The translations under genes were made by a program, and so were the position numbers. From Rhynchopus sp. YZ270_cl-10 (lineage: Eukaryota > Euglenozoa > Diplonemea > Diplonemida > Diplonemidae): a stretch of 64,000 bases of DNA. Of this stretch, positions 53,801 to 62,797 are shown piece after piece. How positions within the stretch are numbered: position 1 is the stretch's first letter; each line of letters opens with the position of its first letter. The notes under the pieces were generated by a model, which was given only the letters and a program-made list of their open reading frames with translations, was not told the origin of the DNA and did no database searches. The stretch covers positions 1,240,001-1,304,000 of the forward strand of contig OZ037896.1 of assembly GCA_964035575.1 (NCBI GenBank), given 5' to 3'.

Positions 53801-56800
53801 GGAGCTAAACGCATCCCCAACGTGTCTACTAATGATTGTGGTTATGTGGCACTACACCTCTGGGACCACGACACGCAGCCGGACGTGAGGGCAATGCGCA
53901 AGCAGCTGTATGACACAGCAGTGGAGGTGTCGAACCGCCTGGTGCAGGTGCTGGGGTCGCAGGAGGCCATGACGGAGTTTGCCAATGGTGTGACCGGCGA
54001 GGCCCACCTCAACCACTTGGGGCTTCAGCTCACCGCGACAGCATCCCGCATCAACATCGTGGTGGTGCAGGCGTCGGAAGAGAACCCCCTCGTGCGCATC
54101 ACCCCTGGTAGCAAAAGAGTCGCCAAGTCGTACGCGGAGAGCTTCCAAGCGAAACTTCCCACGGTCGTCATCGCTCTCTGTGACTCTCACTTTGAGGCAG
54201 TGGAGCTTGTCCCGGAGGTGGGGAAGACCAAGGAGGGGATGGCAGAGAAGATGAGGAAGGAGGCTCGGCAGGCAGTGCTGGACACAGCGCATTTGGATGG
54301 CATCATCCCCACCACCACCGCCCCCCTGGCTACCAAGCTGGGACACATCAATGCGGATCGGGTGTTCTGCCCCTTTGATGGATGCAGAGCGGGAATTTTG
54401 TCTTCGAGTGATGCGGTCGGGGGCCTGTCTCGTAAGGGCTTGCTGCAGCACATGCGTCGCCACCAGGCGGATGGGGCGTACATCCCCGACGAACTGTTGG
54501 GCCACTTGGGCATGTCGCGCTGTGCGAACGATCAGTGCGACATGCTATTGCCGCAGAGCAAGGAGGTCTGCAACACCTGTACGGTGCACTTTGGCGAAGA
54601 AGGCTTCACCGCTCCGTCTCCCTCCAGTCGAGGAATGCTGACAGATCAGGATGACCTCCCCTCCTTTGAAGTCATGGGGACCACCAGGATCCAGCTGAAG
54701 GGCGGGTGCCCAGACAAACACCTGCAGCTGTACAGCGAGCTCTTCCTGAGGGTTCTTATGGACATCCTTGAGTACCAAGACGAGGTGGCATGGAAGCGCC
54801 TTGCACTGTTCTTCACTGTGTTGCACCGGACACGGACAGAACGAGGGGGCAAGGACCAGGAGCGACGTTTTACGAGCACCTGGGGGAAGGACTTGGAGGC
54901 TTGGAAGGCTGGCCAGTATGTCGCCCTGTGGGAGCAAACGGTAGAGGAGCGGAAGCCAAGGCCCTCGGGGTGGTCGGATGAAGACACTGACGAAGGGAGA
55001 CGGAAGCGCACCATCGCCAAAGCGAGAGCAGGACTCCCGAGCCAGGCCATGTCATGCGCTACCAGCGACGGCCTCGCCCCACAGACACCGGCGACGCTGG
55101 AAAAGCTTCAGACGAAGCACCCAGCCGCTGCCGACTCCAAGGCCCTGGAGCAGGCGGATTGGCCCCAGCCTCAGGAGGTCCCACCGGTGACAGTGGTGGA
55201 GGTGATGAAGGCCCTGCGGAGCATGCCGAAGTCATCGGCGGCGGGTCCCTCGAACGTGACGGGCGCGCACCTTCGTACACTTTGCCTACAGAGGCGGGCT
55301 AAGGGCACTTTGGCAGCGCTGGCCGCAGTGTTGACGTCTTTGGCACGAGGAAATGCTCCAGTGGAGGTGGCTGAGTTCTTCGCCGGCGCTAACTTGGTGG
55401 CTCTCCGGAAGCCTGCAAAGGGGCCGGGCCTGGAGGAGGACGTGCGACCGATTGCGGTTGGGGACACTCTCCGCAGACTGGTGGGAAAGATTCTGTCGGC
55501 GCGAGTGCGGGTGCCTGCTAGGACGCTTCTTCTTCGAGGGAACCAGGTGGGGGTGGCAACGGCAAGGGGGGCGGCAGTGGCGACTGATGTTATCTCGCAG
55601 TACGCCGTGCGCAACCGCGGAAAAGGTAAAGTCATTTTGAAAATTGACTACCGTAACGCGTTCAACTGCGTAGACCGCCTGTCGATGCTAAGAGCGGTCG
55701 ACGCGAACCTCCCCGAGCTGGCCCCATGGGTGCGATGGTGTTACCTGGAGCCCTCCAGCCTGTTTTATGGTGGGGATACCATAAGGTCACAGCGCGGAGC
55801 TCAACAAGGAGATCCCTTGGGCCCGCTTCTCTTCTCCCTGACCATCCACCAGATGGCGCTAGAGCTGAAGGGGCACCCAGGCCTGGATGGGACTTTGTGG
55901 TACCTCGATGACGGCTCTCTGCGGGGGTCCCCTAAGGCGGTTTTTGAGGCGTACCAGGTTCTGTGCACTCGTAGCTCCGAACTGGGGTTGGAGGTGAACG
56001 CGAACAAGTGTGAGCTCATCTCCACTGGTGGCGTCTCCAAGGAGGATCTCGAGGCCGTGGGGTTCACGTTGAACGAGGGTGGACAGGACGCCATGGGTGA
56101 AGGCGGGTTCCGGCTGTTGGATGTGGATGGGTTCGACTTCTTGGGCATCCCCATTGGGTCTGTGGCTTTCTGCGAGGAGTACATGGCCCAGAAGGTGGAC
56201 GATTCCCGCCGCAACCTGGAAGCCCTTGTGGACCTCGGGGACTCCCAGGCAGCCTTCTACGTACTGAGATACTGCGAAGGCTACTGCCGCATGGTGTTCT
56301 ACATGCGGGGGATCCCACAGTGCGCGGAGTACCTGACGGCCTTTGACGACCTGATCGACAGGTGCCTGGCTGCGCTTCTGCATGACCCGGATGGGGCGCT
56401 GCCGGAGTTGGCAAGGGCGCAGGCGGCGCTTCCTGTGGCGCTTGGGGGGCTGGGTATCCGTCGCACCGTGGACCATCGGACAGCTGCGTCCCTCGCCTCT
56501 CAGTCAGGGAACCTGCAACTGTCGCAGGCCTTGGACCCTGCCTTCACCTGGGATGAGGAGAGATGGAACAGCGCGGCTGAGGAGTACAACTCCAGGGTAC
56601 CGGTGGCGTTTCACGTGGACAGGGCCCAGCCGAAGAAGATCCTGGAGCAGCAGAGTCTGTCATCTGCGGTGATTGACGCCCAGGCAGACAAGTTGATGCA
56701 ACAGCTCTGCATGCGAGACCGAGCACGGATGAAGTCCCTTCTCCTGCCGCTTTCCGGGACGTACCTCACGGCGACACCCTCAGCAAGGAACCAGATGTCT

Positions 56801-59800
56801 TCAGCGGATTTTGCGGTTGTGACCCGTTTCCGACTAGGGGTGGCCATCCATGCGGAGGGAACGACTTGCTCGGCATGTCAGGGGGGGCAGAAAAGGGTTG
56901 TCATGGACTCCTTTGGCGACCACACCTTTGGCTGCCCCTACTCCAAACACCGCGTCGCCCGCCACAACGCCTTGCGGGATTCGGTGTACCGAGCTGCTCA
57001 AGGGGCGGGCTTGGACCCTGCTTTGGAGGAGACCGTGCGAGTGGAGTTGGAGTCGAAGAAGCGGCCAGGCGACGTCTACCTCCCAGTAGGAGTGGCGGAA
57101 AATGGACCTCGTTGTTTGGACATCACCCACGTGTGCCCCACCTTGCCTTCCTACAGAACAGGGGCCTCGAAGTTTGTGGGCTGGTCGGCGAAGAACCAGG
57201 GCCAGGTCAAACGGGAGAAGCACGAGCGGGATTTGAACAAGATCAATACCAAGTTCTCCCCTATTGTGTTTGAAGCCTTCGGGGGTGCAGGCGACGAGGC
57301 GAACCTCTTGATTGCGCAGCTTGGAGGCCTGACGACGGGACAGACGTCGCACCTGACAGGGTCGGCAGAGTTGCGCATCCGGGAGAGCATTGCGGTGGCG
57401 TACCAGAAAAAGGTCGCATCTTCCTTTCTGGAGCGGGGTGCTATGTGTGTAGGGATTGCCACCCTGAAGCGGGAGCCGTGTGTGGAGGTAGATGTGGCAC
57501 CGTCTGCAGAGGACATGGACCGGTTTGGACGCCGCAGTGCAGGGGCCGTGGAACCTCTCTGTGACGATGCGAACCCTGACGACGATATGAGTCGTCCTGC
57601 AGACCGAACGGAGGAGCAGCAGGGGAAGCGCAAGAGGGACGTGAAGCCGGACCACGTGGAGCCACCGAGGAAGCGGACCGGGAGGTTCGATTCGGCCACC
57701 GTGATTCCGGAAGGGCCTGGTCTCGATGTGGTGCGTGAGTGGGAGTTTTTGCGTGAGTGCCCGGCAGCGCAGAGGCCTCGGGCGACGGAGCAGGCGGCCA
57801 AGCTGGGAGCCTCGAAGGTGACTTGGTCGTTTGTGGCGGGGGACTGTGCTTTTGAGGCTTTGCTCTTCGCCACCGGGCGCACGGATTTGACGGTGGAGGG
57901 TCTGCGCCAGGCGGCAGTGAAGAAGGTCCAGGGCCGCGCTGATCTGTCGAGTGCGGCTGTCCCTAATTTTGGGGTCTGGCAGCGGCTGATGACGAGTGGG
58001 GACAGAGGAGACGAGCGTACGTGGGCGGATGCCATTGCAGTGGCGGGGGCAGGGGAGGCTCTTGAGGTATCTGTGGTCATCCTCAACGAGTTCGCCCGCC
58101 CTTCTCTGATGGTGCCAAGAAAACGGCCTAAGGCAGTGGTCCTTCTCCTCCACTCGGGTGACCAGGATGCGGCAGATGGATCCGGCAGTATCCCGGGACA
58201 CTACGAGCCCCTCACCATGGACCCGGCTCTGCAGCAGCACATCCTGTCTTTTGAGGCCACAGGTGGTAAGGGGGAGTGCCAGTCAGAGCGCCCCATGGCT
58301 TTTGTGGGAGCGAGGGAGGCGGAGGCGTCGAACACTTTCCTGCAGTGCGAACAATGCAGCAAGCTCTTCGATGCGTCGGACGCACACTTCTGCTGTCACA
58401 CGTGTGGTGGCTTGGCATGTCTGCACTGCGCTCAGGGGTCCAAGCACTGCCCTCTGTCGCAAATTGGCAGGGCGGAATACTTCAGTGCCCTGTCTTTTTT
58501 GCACTCGAATGTTCCGGCTCAGGCTGCCTCTGCGGAGGGGAGCGGAGACCCACCACCTAAACGGGCTCCTTCTCCAGCAGTGCCAGCTCCCGAGGGCGAG
58601 GACGTCGAGGAGGTAGACATGCCAATGGCGGGCGAAGAGGGGCAGCAGGCAGAACAGAAGCAGCAGAAGCACGAGAAGCAACGGAAACAGCAGAAGCAGC
58701 AACAACAAAAGGCGGACCAGGAGAAGAAGGAAGCGTTGCAGCGTGCGTCGGACGCGTGGCAGCAAGCCCTGGAGGTACGGCGGGAGCATCGTCGGTCGTG
58801 GGGACCGGATTTGGCCGCGCTTCGGGGCACTTTTGGCGACCGCCAGCAGGAGTTGAGTCGTTTCCTGGAGGAACAGAATGTGCGTCTGGACCAGGCGAAG
58901 GCGGCGGACAGGCATCGTGTGGAGGAGCTGACCGCCAGGCACAAGCGGGAACTCGCAGAGGACGCGAAGAAGATGCATGCGCAGTACTTGGAAGACTGCG
59001 ATCGGCACCCCGAAGCAGGAGAGTCGCTCCGGGCGGAGTATGACAGGCAACGCTGCGAGAGGCATTACGCCATCGCAGCTAAGCATGAGTCGGAGCAGAA
59101 GGCGACCACTCTGTTGTTGACGGCGGTGAACCTCTCCCGACAGCTGGAGGCAGAACGCATGGTGGCATACGGGCGGTGCTTTGGGGTGGTGTGCGAAGGG
59201 CGGCTATTCCTCCCCTGCCATGCGGTGCGGAGAGCGGTGGGCGACGACCCTGAAGGACTCGAACCTGACTGTGTCGGCGACTGGATGGCTCTCTTTGGTC
59301 CTCAAGGTGCTTCTCCGTGCCCGGGCGAGTTCCTGTACTGCTGGGCGACACAGCAGCCGTGGAGTGGGAACGGGGAGGGGGACGGTGATTGCCCGGAGTC
59401 GGTGGTCGCCCGTCAGGCGGTTAGGAAGATAGCAGGGGAGGCCGGATACTGCGACACCTGGGGCAAGACCAGCGCGGTCATCGTCGTTCGGGAAGGCAGG
59501 GTCAGCTGGGGAACCCCTTCTCGGGATCAGCTGGAGGAGGAGGTGGGGCGACAGGCCGAGGCGGCAGACACCGAGGTGCGTGTGAAGGTGGAGGAGATGG
59601 ATGATGATGAGCAGGAGCAGGAGGAGGACCTCGACACCGCGATGGAGGGGGCGGATCGCTCGCATTCTCTGTCAGTGGAAGGCATCCCTGACCAGAAGAA
59701 GCAAGCGAGGGTGAGGGAATTGCTGAGGGCGCAGAGCGAGGCTTGGATGTGGACGGAGGAGGAGCGGACGGAGAGGGGGGGTCTTTTCCCGTGCCTCACC

Positions 59801-60457
59801 ATGGGGTCGCCGGTGCCTTCTTCTGTGACGAAGTGGATCTCCCTGTTCCACTACCGTCAGGGAGAGAAACAGGATGGCAGACCCTTGTTGTCACTCCCCC
59901 TCTCTACCGCTACTTTCACTCAGTGGTATGAGGTGATGAAGGTGGTGGGTTTGCATGAGTGGTCGGTTCAGGAAAAGTGCAAGGCAAAGTCGACGTTGCA
60001 TGCCCTGACGGACAACCGGAGCAGTAGGGGGCAGGCCTTTGCAGCGGAGAGTACAAGGAGGGAGAATGAGGCACGAGCGGCTCGAGAGGGAATAGGCCGA
60101 CAACCTCAAGCCTCCTCTTCTTCTTCTTCTTCTTCCTCCACCTCTGCAGGCCGTGGCACTACAACCTCCATCGCCCAACCTGCAGTCTCCACTTCTTCCT
60201 CCTCCTCATCGGCAGGCCGTGGCAATGCAACCTCCTCCGCCCAACCTGCTCCTTCCCCAGCTCCCAAAGGACCCCAGCGCCATGCAGCTCAGGGTAGGTC
60301 CAACACGTCGAACGTGTTCACCGACGCAGTGGCACAAGCGACGCAGCATGTGCTCTCGCCCCAGGAGGTGCAGAGAGGGCGCAATGGTCGCGGTGGTGGA
60401 CAGAAGGGGAGACAGAGCGGAGGAAGGAAGGGGAAAAAGGGGAATAAAAAGAATTAG
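50846..60457 (+). CDS. LINE-1 polyprotein: OTU - zinc finger - reverse transcriptase - RLE - OTU - zinc finger
   Basis: A single open frame of 3,203 residues starts at the first in-frame ATG after a stop at 50762. Residues about 19-190 and 280-625 are Ser/Asn-rich, encoded by CAG/CAA-like repeats read as AGC and AAC. OTU domain 1 spans about 980-1125 (NDCGY with Cys 998; His 1115 in SHFEAVE). A C2H2 finger uses C1175, C1180, H1202 and H1206, with a further CxxxxC...CxxC cluster at about 1228-1250. The reverse transcriptase spans about 1460-1760 (KIDYRNAFN with Asp 1601; RGAQQGDPLGP; YLDD at 1686-1689). A Cys/His cluster follows (C2008, C2011, H2026, C2030, H2035), then a PD-D/ExK-type endonuclease (RPGDV with Asp 2076; LDITHV with Asp 2092). 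OTU domain 2 spans about 2320-2460 (AGDCAF with Cys 2334; HYEPL with His 2452). Then come a Cys-rich finger from 2501, a charged Q/K/E coiled coil (about 2600-2760), an unassigned domain, a Ser tract (about 3089-3130) and a basic tail. Use of the whole N-terminus is unproven. Confidence 0.88.
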   Translation: MRRKALLGALWVVLHVCISSSSRSYTSSNNKSSNSSNSSNSSNSSNSSNSSNSSNSSNSSNSSNSSNSSNSSNSSNSSNSSNSSNSSNSSNSSNSSNSSNSSNSSNSSNSSNSSNSSNSSNSSNSSNSSSSNSSNKSSNSSSSSNSSNNICYTSCNCSSSNISNKSSSNNSSSNSSNRSNNLSCINSSSRSPLPPLFYPKKRPLEPNNPSSCSFDSSNKNVCGGNKAKNCCHNNPHPPSPHDIPKKRQCMPNHISGCNCDSSKNEIFGVLGGVPVSPLVCSSSSSKGLYSSSSNSRLYSFFTSSSKGFCSSGSNSRSNSSSNSRHNSSLNSSSNGFCSSSSTSVSKSSSSSSSNSRHNSSFNCSSKDFCSSSSNGRSISSSNSRLNNSSFNSKDFCGSSSNGRSNSSSNSRLNSSFNSSSTDFCSSGSNSRSSSSSNSRHNNSSFNSSSNGFCSSSSNSVSKSSSSNRHNSRHNSSFISKDFCGSSSNGRSISSSNSRLNNSSFNSSSNGFCSSSSNSVSKSSSSNRHNSRHNSSFISKDFCGSSSNGRSNSSSNSRLNSSFNSSSTDFCSSGSNSVSKSSSSSSSNSRHNSSFNCSSKDFCSSSSNSRSNSSTNINSRRSNNISDNNLGGGERGMLVFGVSLAGREGQSGCVMMRVWQKGCVQIEFWFDWWCNLWEVFTSLRQPDPCWVAEAPEWGVFVSFAVLDLWKDRRAPTLSHLILWLVGRRTRRTRRGHRSLNWTKSQAGRLRRRKAPCNRPPSPAAHPVFRRIRVADALRGALQCVAIWVLVFVGSELGRSAPHALGCALFRDAEVLGVGLLRGLCRARRGWRWLEGASERVHRWTGGIRVAASLVRASVMGVGQLSVRAAEWVWVAWSAGGCLAGFVALVGVARPLGWVLLLEVRRVAARRWTRRIGMAFGMLAVSLLVLLSLLWRAVTPWDLRPAPADPEHPVSLSPFALTGGCANVNAPAYTEQAVSVDATLAKFGAKRIPNVSTNDCGYVALHLWDHDTQPDVRAMRKQLYDTAVEVSNRLVQVLGSQEAMTEFANGVTGEAHLNHLGLQLTATASRINIVVVQASEENPLVRITPGSKRVAKSYAESFQAKLPTVVIALCDSHFEAVELVPEVGKTKEGMAEKMRKEARQAVLDTAHLDGIIPTTTAPLATKLGHINADRVFCPFDGCRAGILSSSDAVGGLSRKGLLQHMRRHQADGAYIPDELLGHLGMSRCANDQCDMLLPQSKEVCNTCTVHFGEEGFTAPSPSSRGMLTDQDDLPSFEVMGTTRIQLKGGCPDKHLQLYSELFLRVLMDILEYQDEVAWKRLALFFTVLHRTRTERGGKDQERRFTSTWGKDLEAWKAGQYVALWEQTVEERKPRPSGWSDEDTDEGRRKRTIAKARAGLPSQAMSCATSDGLAPQTPATLEKLQTKHPAAADSKALEQADWPQPQEVPPVTVVEVMKALRSMPKSSAAGPSNVTGAHLRTLCLQRRAKGTLAALAAVLTSLARGNAPVEVAEFFAGANLVALRKPAKGPGLEEDVRPIAVGDTLRRLVGKILSARVRVPARTLLLRGNQVGVATARGAAVATDVISQYAVRNRGKGKVILKIDYRNAFNCVDRLSMLRAVDANLPELAPWVRWCYLEPSSLFYGGDTIRSQRGAQQGDPLGPLLFSLTIHQMALELKGHPGLDGTLWYLDDGSLRGSPKAVFEAYQVLCTRSSELGLEVNANKCELISTGGVSKEDLEAVGFTLNEGGQDAMGEGGFRLLDVDGFDFLGIPIGSVAFCEEYMAQKVDDSRRNLEALVDLGDSQAAFYVLRYCEGYCRMVFYMRGIPQCAEYLTAFDDLIDRCLAALLHDPDGALPELARAQAALPVALGGLGIRRTVDHRTAASLASQSGNLQLSQALDPAFTWDEERWNSAAEEYNSRVPVAFHVDRAQPKKILEQQSLSSAVIDAQADKLMQQLCMRDRARMKSLLLPLSGTYLTATPSARNQMSSADFAVVTRFRLGVAIHAEGTTCSACQGGQKRVVMDSFGDHTFGCPYSKHRVARHNALRDSVYRAAQGAGLDPALEETVRVELESKKRPGDVYLPVGVAENGPRCLDITHVCPTLPSYRTGASKFVGWSAKNQGQVKREKHERDLNKINTKFSPIVFEAFGGAGDEANLLIAQLGGLTTGQTSHLTGSAELRIRESIAVAYQKKVASSFLERGAMCVGIATLKREPCVEVDVAPSAEDMDRFGRRSAGAVEPLCDDANPDDDMSRPADRTEEQQGKRKRDVKPDHVEPPRKRTGRFDSATVIPEGPGLDVVREWEFLRECPAAQRPRATEQAAKLGASKVTWSFVAGDCAFEALLFATGRTDLTVEGLRQAAVKKVQGRADLSSAAVPNFGVWQRLMTSGDRGDERTWADAIAVAGAGEALEVSVVILNEFARPSLMVPRKRPKAVVLLLHSGDQDAADGSGSIPGHYEPLTMDPALQQHILSFEATGGKGECQSERPMAFVGAREAEASNTFLQCEQCSKLFDASDAHFCCHTCGGLACLHCAQGSKHCPLSQIGRAEYFSALSFLHSNVPAQAASAEGSGDPPPKRAPSPAVPAPEGEDVEEVDMPMAGEEGQQAEQKQQKHEKQRKQQKQQQQKADQEKKEALQRASDAWQQALEVRREHRRSWGPDLAALRGTFGDRQQELSRFLEEQNVRLDQAKAADRHRVEELTARHKRELAEDAKKMHAQYLEDCDRHPEAGESLRAEYDRQRCERHYAIAAKHESEQKATTLLLTAVNLSRQLEAERMVAYGRCFGVVCEGRLFLPCHAVRRAVGDDPEGLEPDCVGDWMALFGPQGASPCPGEFLYCWATQQPWSGNGEGDGDCPESVVARQAVRKIAGEAGYCDTWGKTSAVIVVREGRVSWGTPSRDQLEEEVGRQAEAADTEVRVKVEEMDDDEQEQEEDLDTAMEGADRSHSLSVEGIPDQKKQARVRELLRAQSEAWMWTEEERTERGGLFPCLTMGSPVPSSVTKWISLFHYRQGEKQDGRPLLSLPLSTATFTQWYEVMKVVGLHEWSVQEKCKAKSTLHALTDNRSSRGQAFAAESTRRENEARAAREGIGRQPQASSSSSSSSSTSAGRGTTTSIAQPAVSTSSSSSSAGRGNATSSAQPAPSPAPKGPQRHAAQGRSNTSNVFTDAVAQATQHVLSPQEVQRGRNGRGGGQKGRQSGGRKGKKGNKKN
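50890..51410 (+). repeat. Long CAG/CAA triplet array in LINE-1
   Basis: About 500 bases of CAG and CAA units are open in all three plus-strand frames (Gln, Ser/Asn, Ala/Thr). The frame continuous with the reverse transcriptase reads Ser/Asn. The longest block has a regular nonamer rhythm CAGCAACAG. Confidence 0.9.
51688..52730 (+). repeat. Second, degenerate CAG-rich repeat block in LINE-1
   Basis: Units such as CAGCAGTTCCAACAGCAGGC and CAACAGCAGTTTCAACAGCA recur for about 1 kb with higher-order duplications (for example 51960-52210 resembles 52300-52550). Only the Ser/Asn/Phe/Cys-rich frame stays open throughout, which supports that frame as coding. Confidence 0.85.
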
Positions 60458-61445
60458 AGAGTTAGAGAGTTAGAGGGTGAGAGTGTGTGTGTAGAAGCGT
60501 GTAGAGAATGACAGTTTGCCCCATGTTTATTTTTAACCCTTTTTATTTTGTGTTTTTGGTTCTTTTCATCCTTTGGGGTTTGCCCCCCCCTTTCCCCCCT
60601 TTCCGCCCCCCTTCCTATTTGTTAATATTTTTGGTTGGCTGCTGGCTAGGACGGGTCTACCCCAGCGACGGCCCTTACCCCTTGGACGAGGCTCTGAGGG
60701 TAGAGGGCAGTCTCGGAGTAAGACCTGTCTAAGAGCCAGGCCAGTGGCATCAGGAGCCATTGGGCCACTTTTATAGATTGTGCAGTAGAGTAGAGTTTGT
60801 ACAGAACTCTTGTCCTTTGAGTTCCTTTTTTCACTCCTTTAGTTTTTCATTTTTACCTTGTGAAGGTCAATTTAAATTTTTCATTTTTCAAAACCACCAC
60901 AGGTAAGCACGAGACCCACCATTGTTGTTGTTGATTTTGTTGTGCGTTATTGTTGTTTTCCCCTTTGGGTGTCAGTCAGTCGGGTCAGGTCACACTTACA
61001 GAAGTTCTCAAAAATTTTCACCAAAAAGAAAACTACTAAAAAGATTATGGAACTTCCTTTTTATTTGTTTGTGTGTTACAGAGGAAACGGCTCACTCAAT
61101 CCCCTCCTTCTCCTCCCCTCCCCTCCCCAAGACAAAGCAAAATAAAACTACACCGGTAGACAGAGCAACCCTCCCGTCCCATCCCCTCCCCTTTTCCTTT
61201 TGGGAAAAATTGCACTCACTTACGACCCTTTTGCTTATTTGCAGGGAAGTGTTGGTTGTAGTTGTCCCACATGCTTTCTATTTTAGTGCCACTAACTGTG
61301 TTTTCAGGCACTGTCTTGCCAGTACAATAGTAAAGTGCCCTTGTCTGGACATCTAGCTGTTTACATACTCGCTTGACTAGTAAGTACCCCCTCTGTCACT
61401 GGATGTAGATAAAAAAAGCGAGCCTAGGGCTAAGTTGAACAACAC

Positions 61446-61489
<44 letters not shown>
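60458..61489 (+). other. LINE-1 3' UTR and poly(A) tail
   Basis: A tract of about 990 noncoding bases is followed by an A run at 61449-61489. The segment 60600-61448 is nearly identical to the truncated copy at 32091-32970, so this 3' end is the template recognised during retrotransposition. Confidence 0.88.
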
Positions 61490-61491
<2 letters not shown>

Positions 61492-61498
61492 CCATGTT
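61490..61498 (+). repeat. Target site duplication of LINE-1, right copy
   Basis: CCCCATGTT follows the poly(A) tail and matches 50464-50472. Confidence 0.85.
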
Positions 61499-62797
61499 GT
61501 TGAATCCTGGGCAGGGCGCCATACCGGCATAGAACGGCACGTTGGTCGGGAGGGCTGTAGGTGCGGGTTGAGAGCCACTCTCCGATTGCGTGTACGTGCT
61601 GGGGGCCGAAGTGGCGTCAGACATGGGGACTGCGAGTTCTGATTCGTCGATGAGGTCCATAGAGAACTCGCTGCCCTGCGATGCGGCGGGCGGCTGCTCT
61701 CTCGGGTGGACGGAAGAGGGAACTGCCTCAGAGGAAGAAGATACGGGGAGGGCTGAGTGGGTGTTTGAGAAGCCACTCTCCGTACCGGTCTGAGGTTGTG
61801 TTGCCCCGTCCGAACCAGGGTGTGTCTGCGCAGAGGCGCCGGGACGGGCAACTGCTTGTACGACAGGGGGCACCGAGGACGCGACCGGAGTAGGGAGGGC
61901 TGAATGTGTGGTGGAGTAGCCGCTCTCTTGTCCCTGGACGTCTGATGATGCCTGTCTCATGTTGCGTTGCGTCTGTGCCCTCCGCGCCTTTGCAGTCTCC
62001 ACTTGGCTGGTCACGCGAGCTTCACGCTGTACCTTCACCAAGTTAATGCTCTTGGGGTCAATCATCTCGTGCGCGCGCGCAATGATCCTCGCCGCGCATG
62101 GCTTGCTGGACACAGGCAGGGCCCGCGGGCAGGTTGAGGGGAGGGAACGACACGGCACACACACCCAAACTGAGCACTCCCGACACTCCCAATGACGTTC
62201 ACGACCGAGGACCGCAGCCGAGCACAGCTCGCATTTCCCGAAATCCGCCCGTGAGTCTTCCAGGGGGCAGTCCAGAAGCCCCTCGCGTGACACACAAGTG
62301 AGAGGCGGCAGGCGCGGGGTCGGTTCATGCATGAGGAGGAACTGCGTCAGCTTCTCGGGGATATTGACCGGCGTGAAGTGACCTGCGGTGCGGCCATCGT
62401 GGGCTAGTGCGAGCACCTGACGGTATCCCACTTCGCCTGAGGGGGTGAAGACCGACGGTCGATGGCCACCAATGAACACCACCACCAGGGAATGCAGAGC
62501 TCGGGCCAGGCCGCTAACCGTCACCATGTCAGCCCAAGTGTCAGGACGCGCACACCCAGCGATGCTCATCTGTCGCGCCCATACTCCGACACTTGGTTCA
62601 GCGCGAGCCGCTAAGTCCTCGTCTTGGACCACCTGTGCAATCGCCGCCTGTCTCAGGGACCCCGCACTCCTCCCGCACTGGTACGCCACGGCATCGAAGC
62701 AACAGTCGCCCACTGTGTAGCGGAAGTCCGCGGGAACGGAGCACCCGAGGGAGGACAGCTGTAGCGGCAGGGCCGGCGGGGGGTCACATGTCTCATT
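61490..62797 (-). CDS. LINE-2 polyprotein fragment: OTU protease domain plus zinc finger, 5'-truncated
   Basis: The minus-strand frame enters from flanking TIR-element DNA at about 62797, so the element lacks its 5' part including the reverse transcriptase. The retained protein has an OTU domain (VGDCCFDAV with the catalytic Cys; TWADM; GHFTPV with the catalytic His), a Cys-rich finger (CELC...HWECREC...CVPC) and a disordered tail with two ESGYSTTHSALP-like repeats. The order OTU then finger equals the C-terminal half of LINE-1, with clear but distant similarity (GDC, LRQAA, GVW, WAD), so LINE-2 is a different family of the same group. LINE-1 interrupts it after FNNMG. Confidence 0.82.

Larger units (their letters stand above)
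50473..61489 (+). mobile_element. LINE-1: apparently complete 11-kb non-LTR retrotransposon with two OTU domains
   Basis: The element is bounded by a 9-bp target duplication. In order it has ten 18-bp repeats, a short leader, one long open frame (50846-60457), a 3' UTR of about 990 bases and a poly(A) tail of about 41 bases. There are no LTRs. A reverse transcriptase plus C-terminal restriction-like endonuclease place it among RLE-type LINEs (the broad R2/NeSL/CRE/Dualen assemblage). OTU-type proteases are, to my knowledge, described in the Dualen/RandI group. No apurinic-type endonuclease was seen. It inserted into the coding part of LINE-2. The intact frame and perfect duplication suggest a young, possibly active copy. 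Confidence 0.92.
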
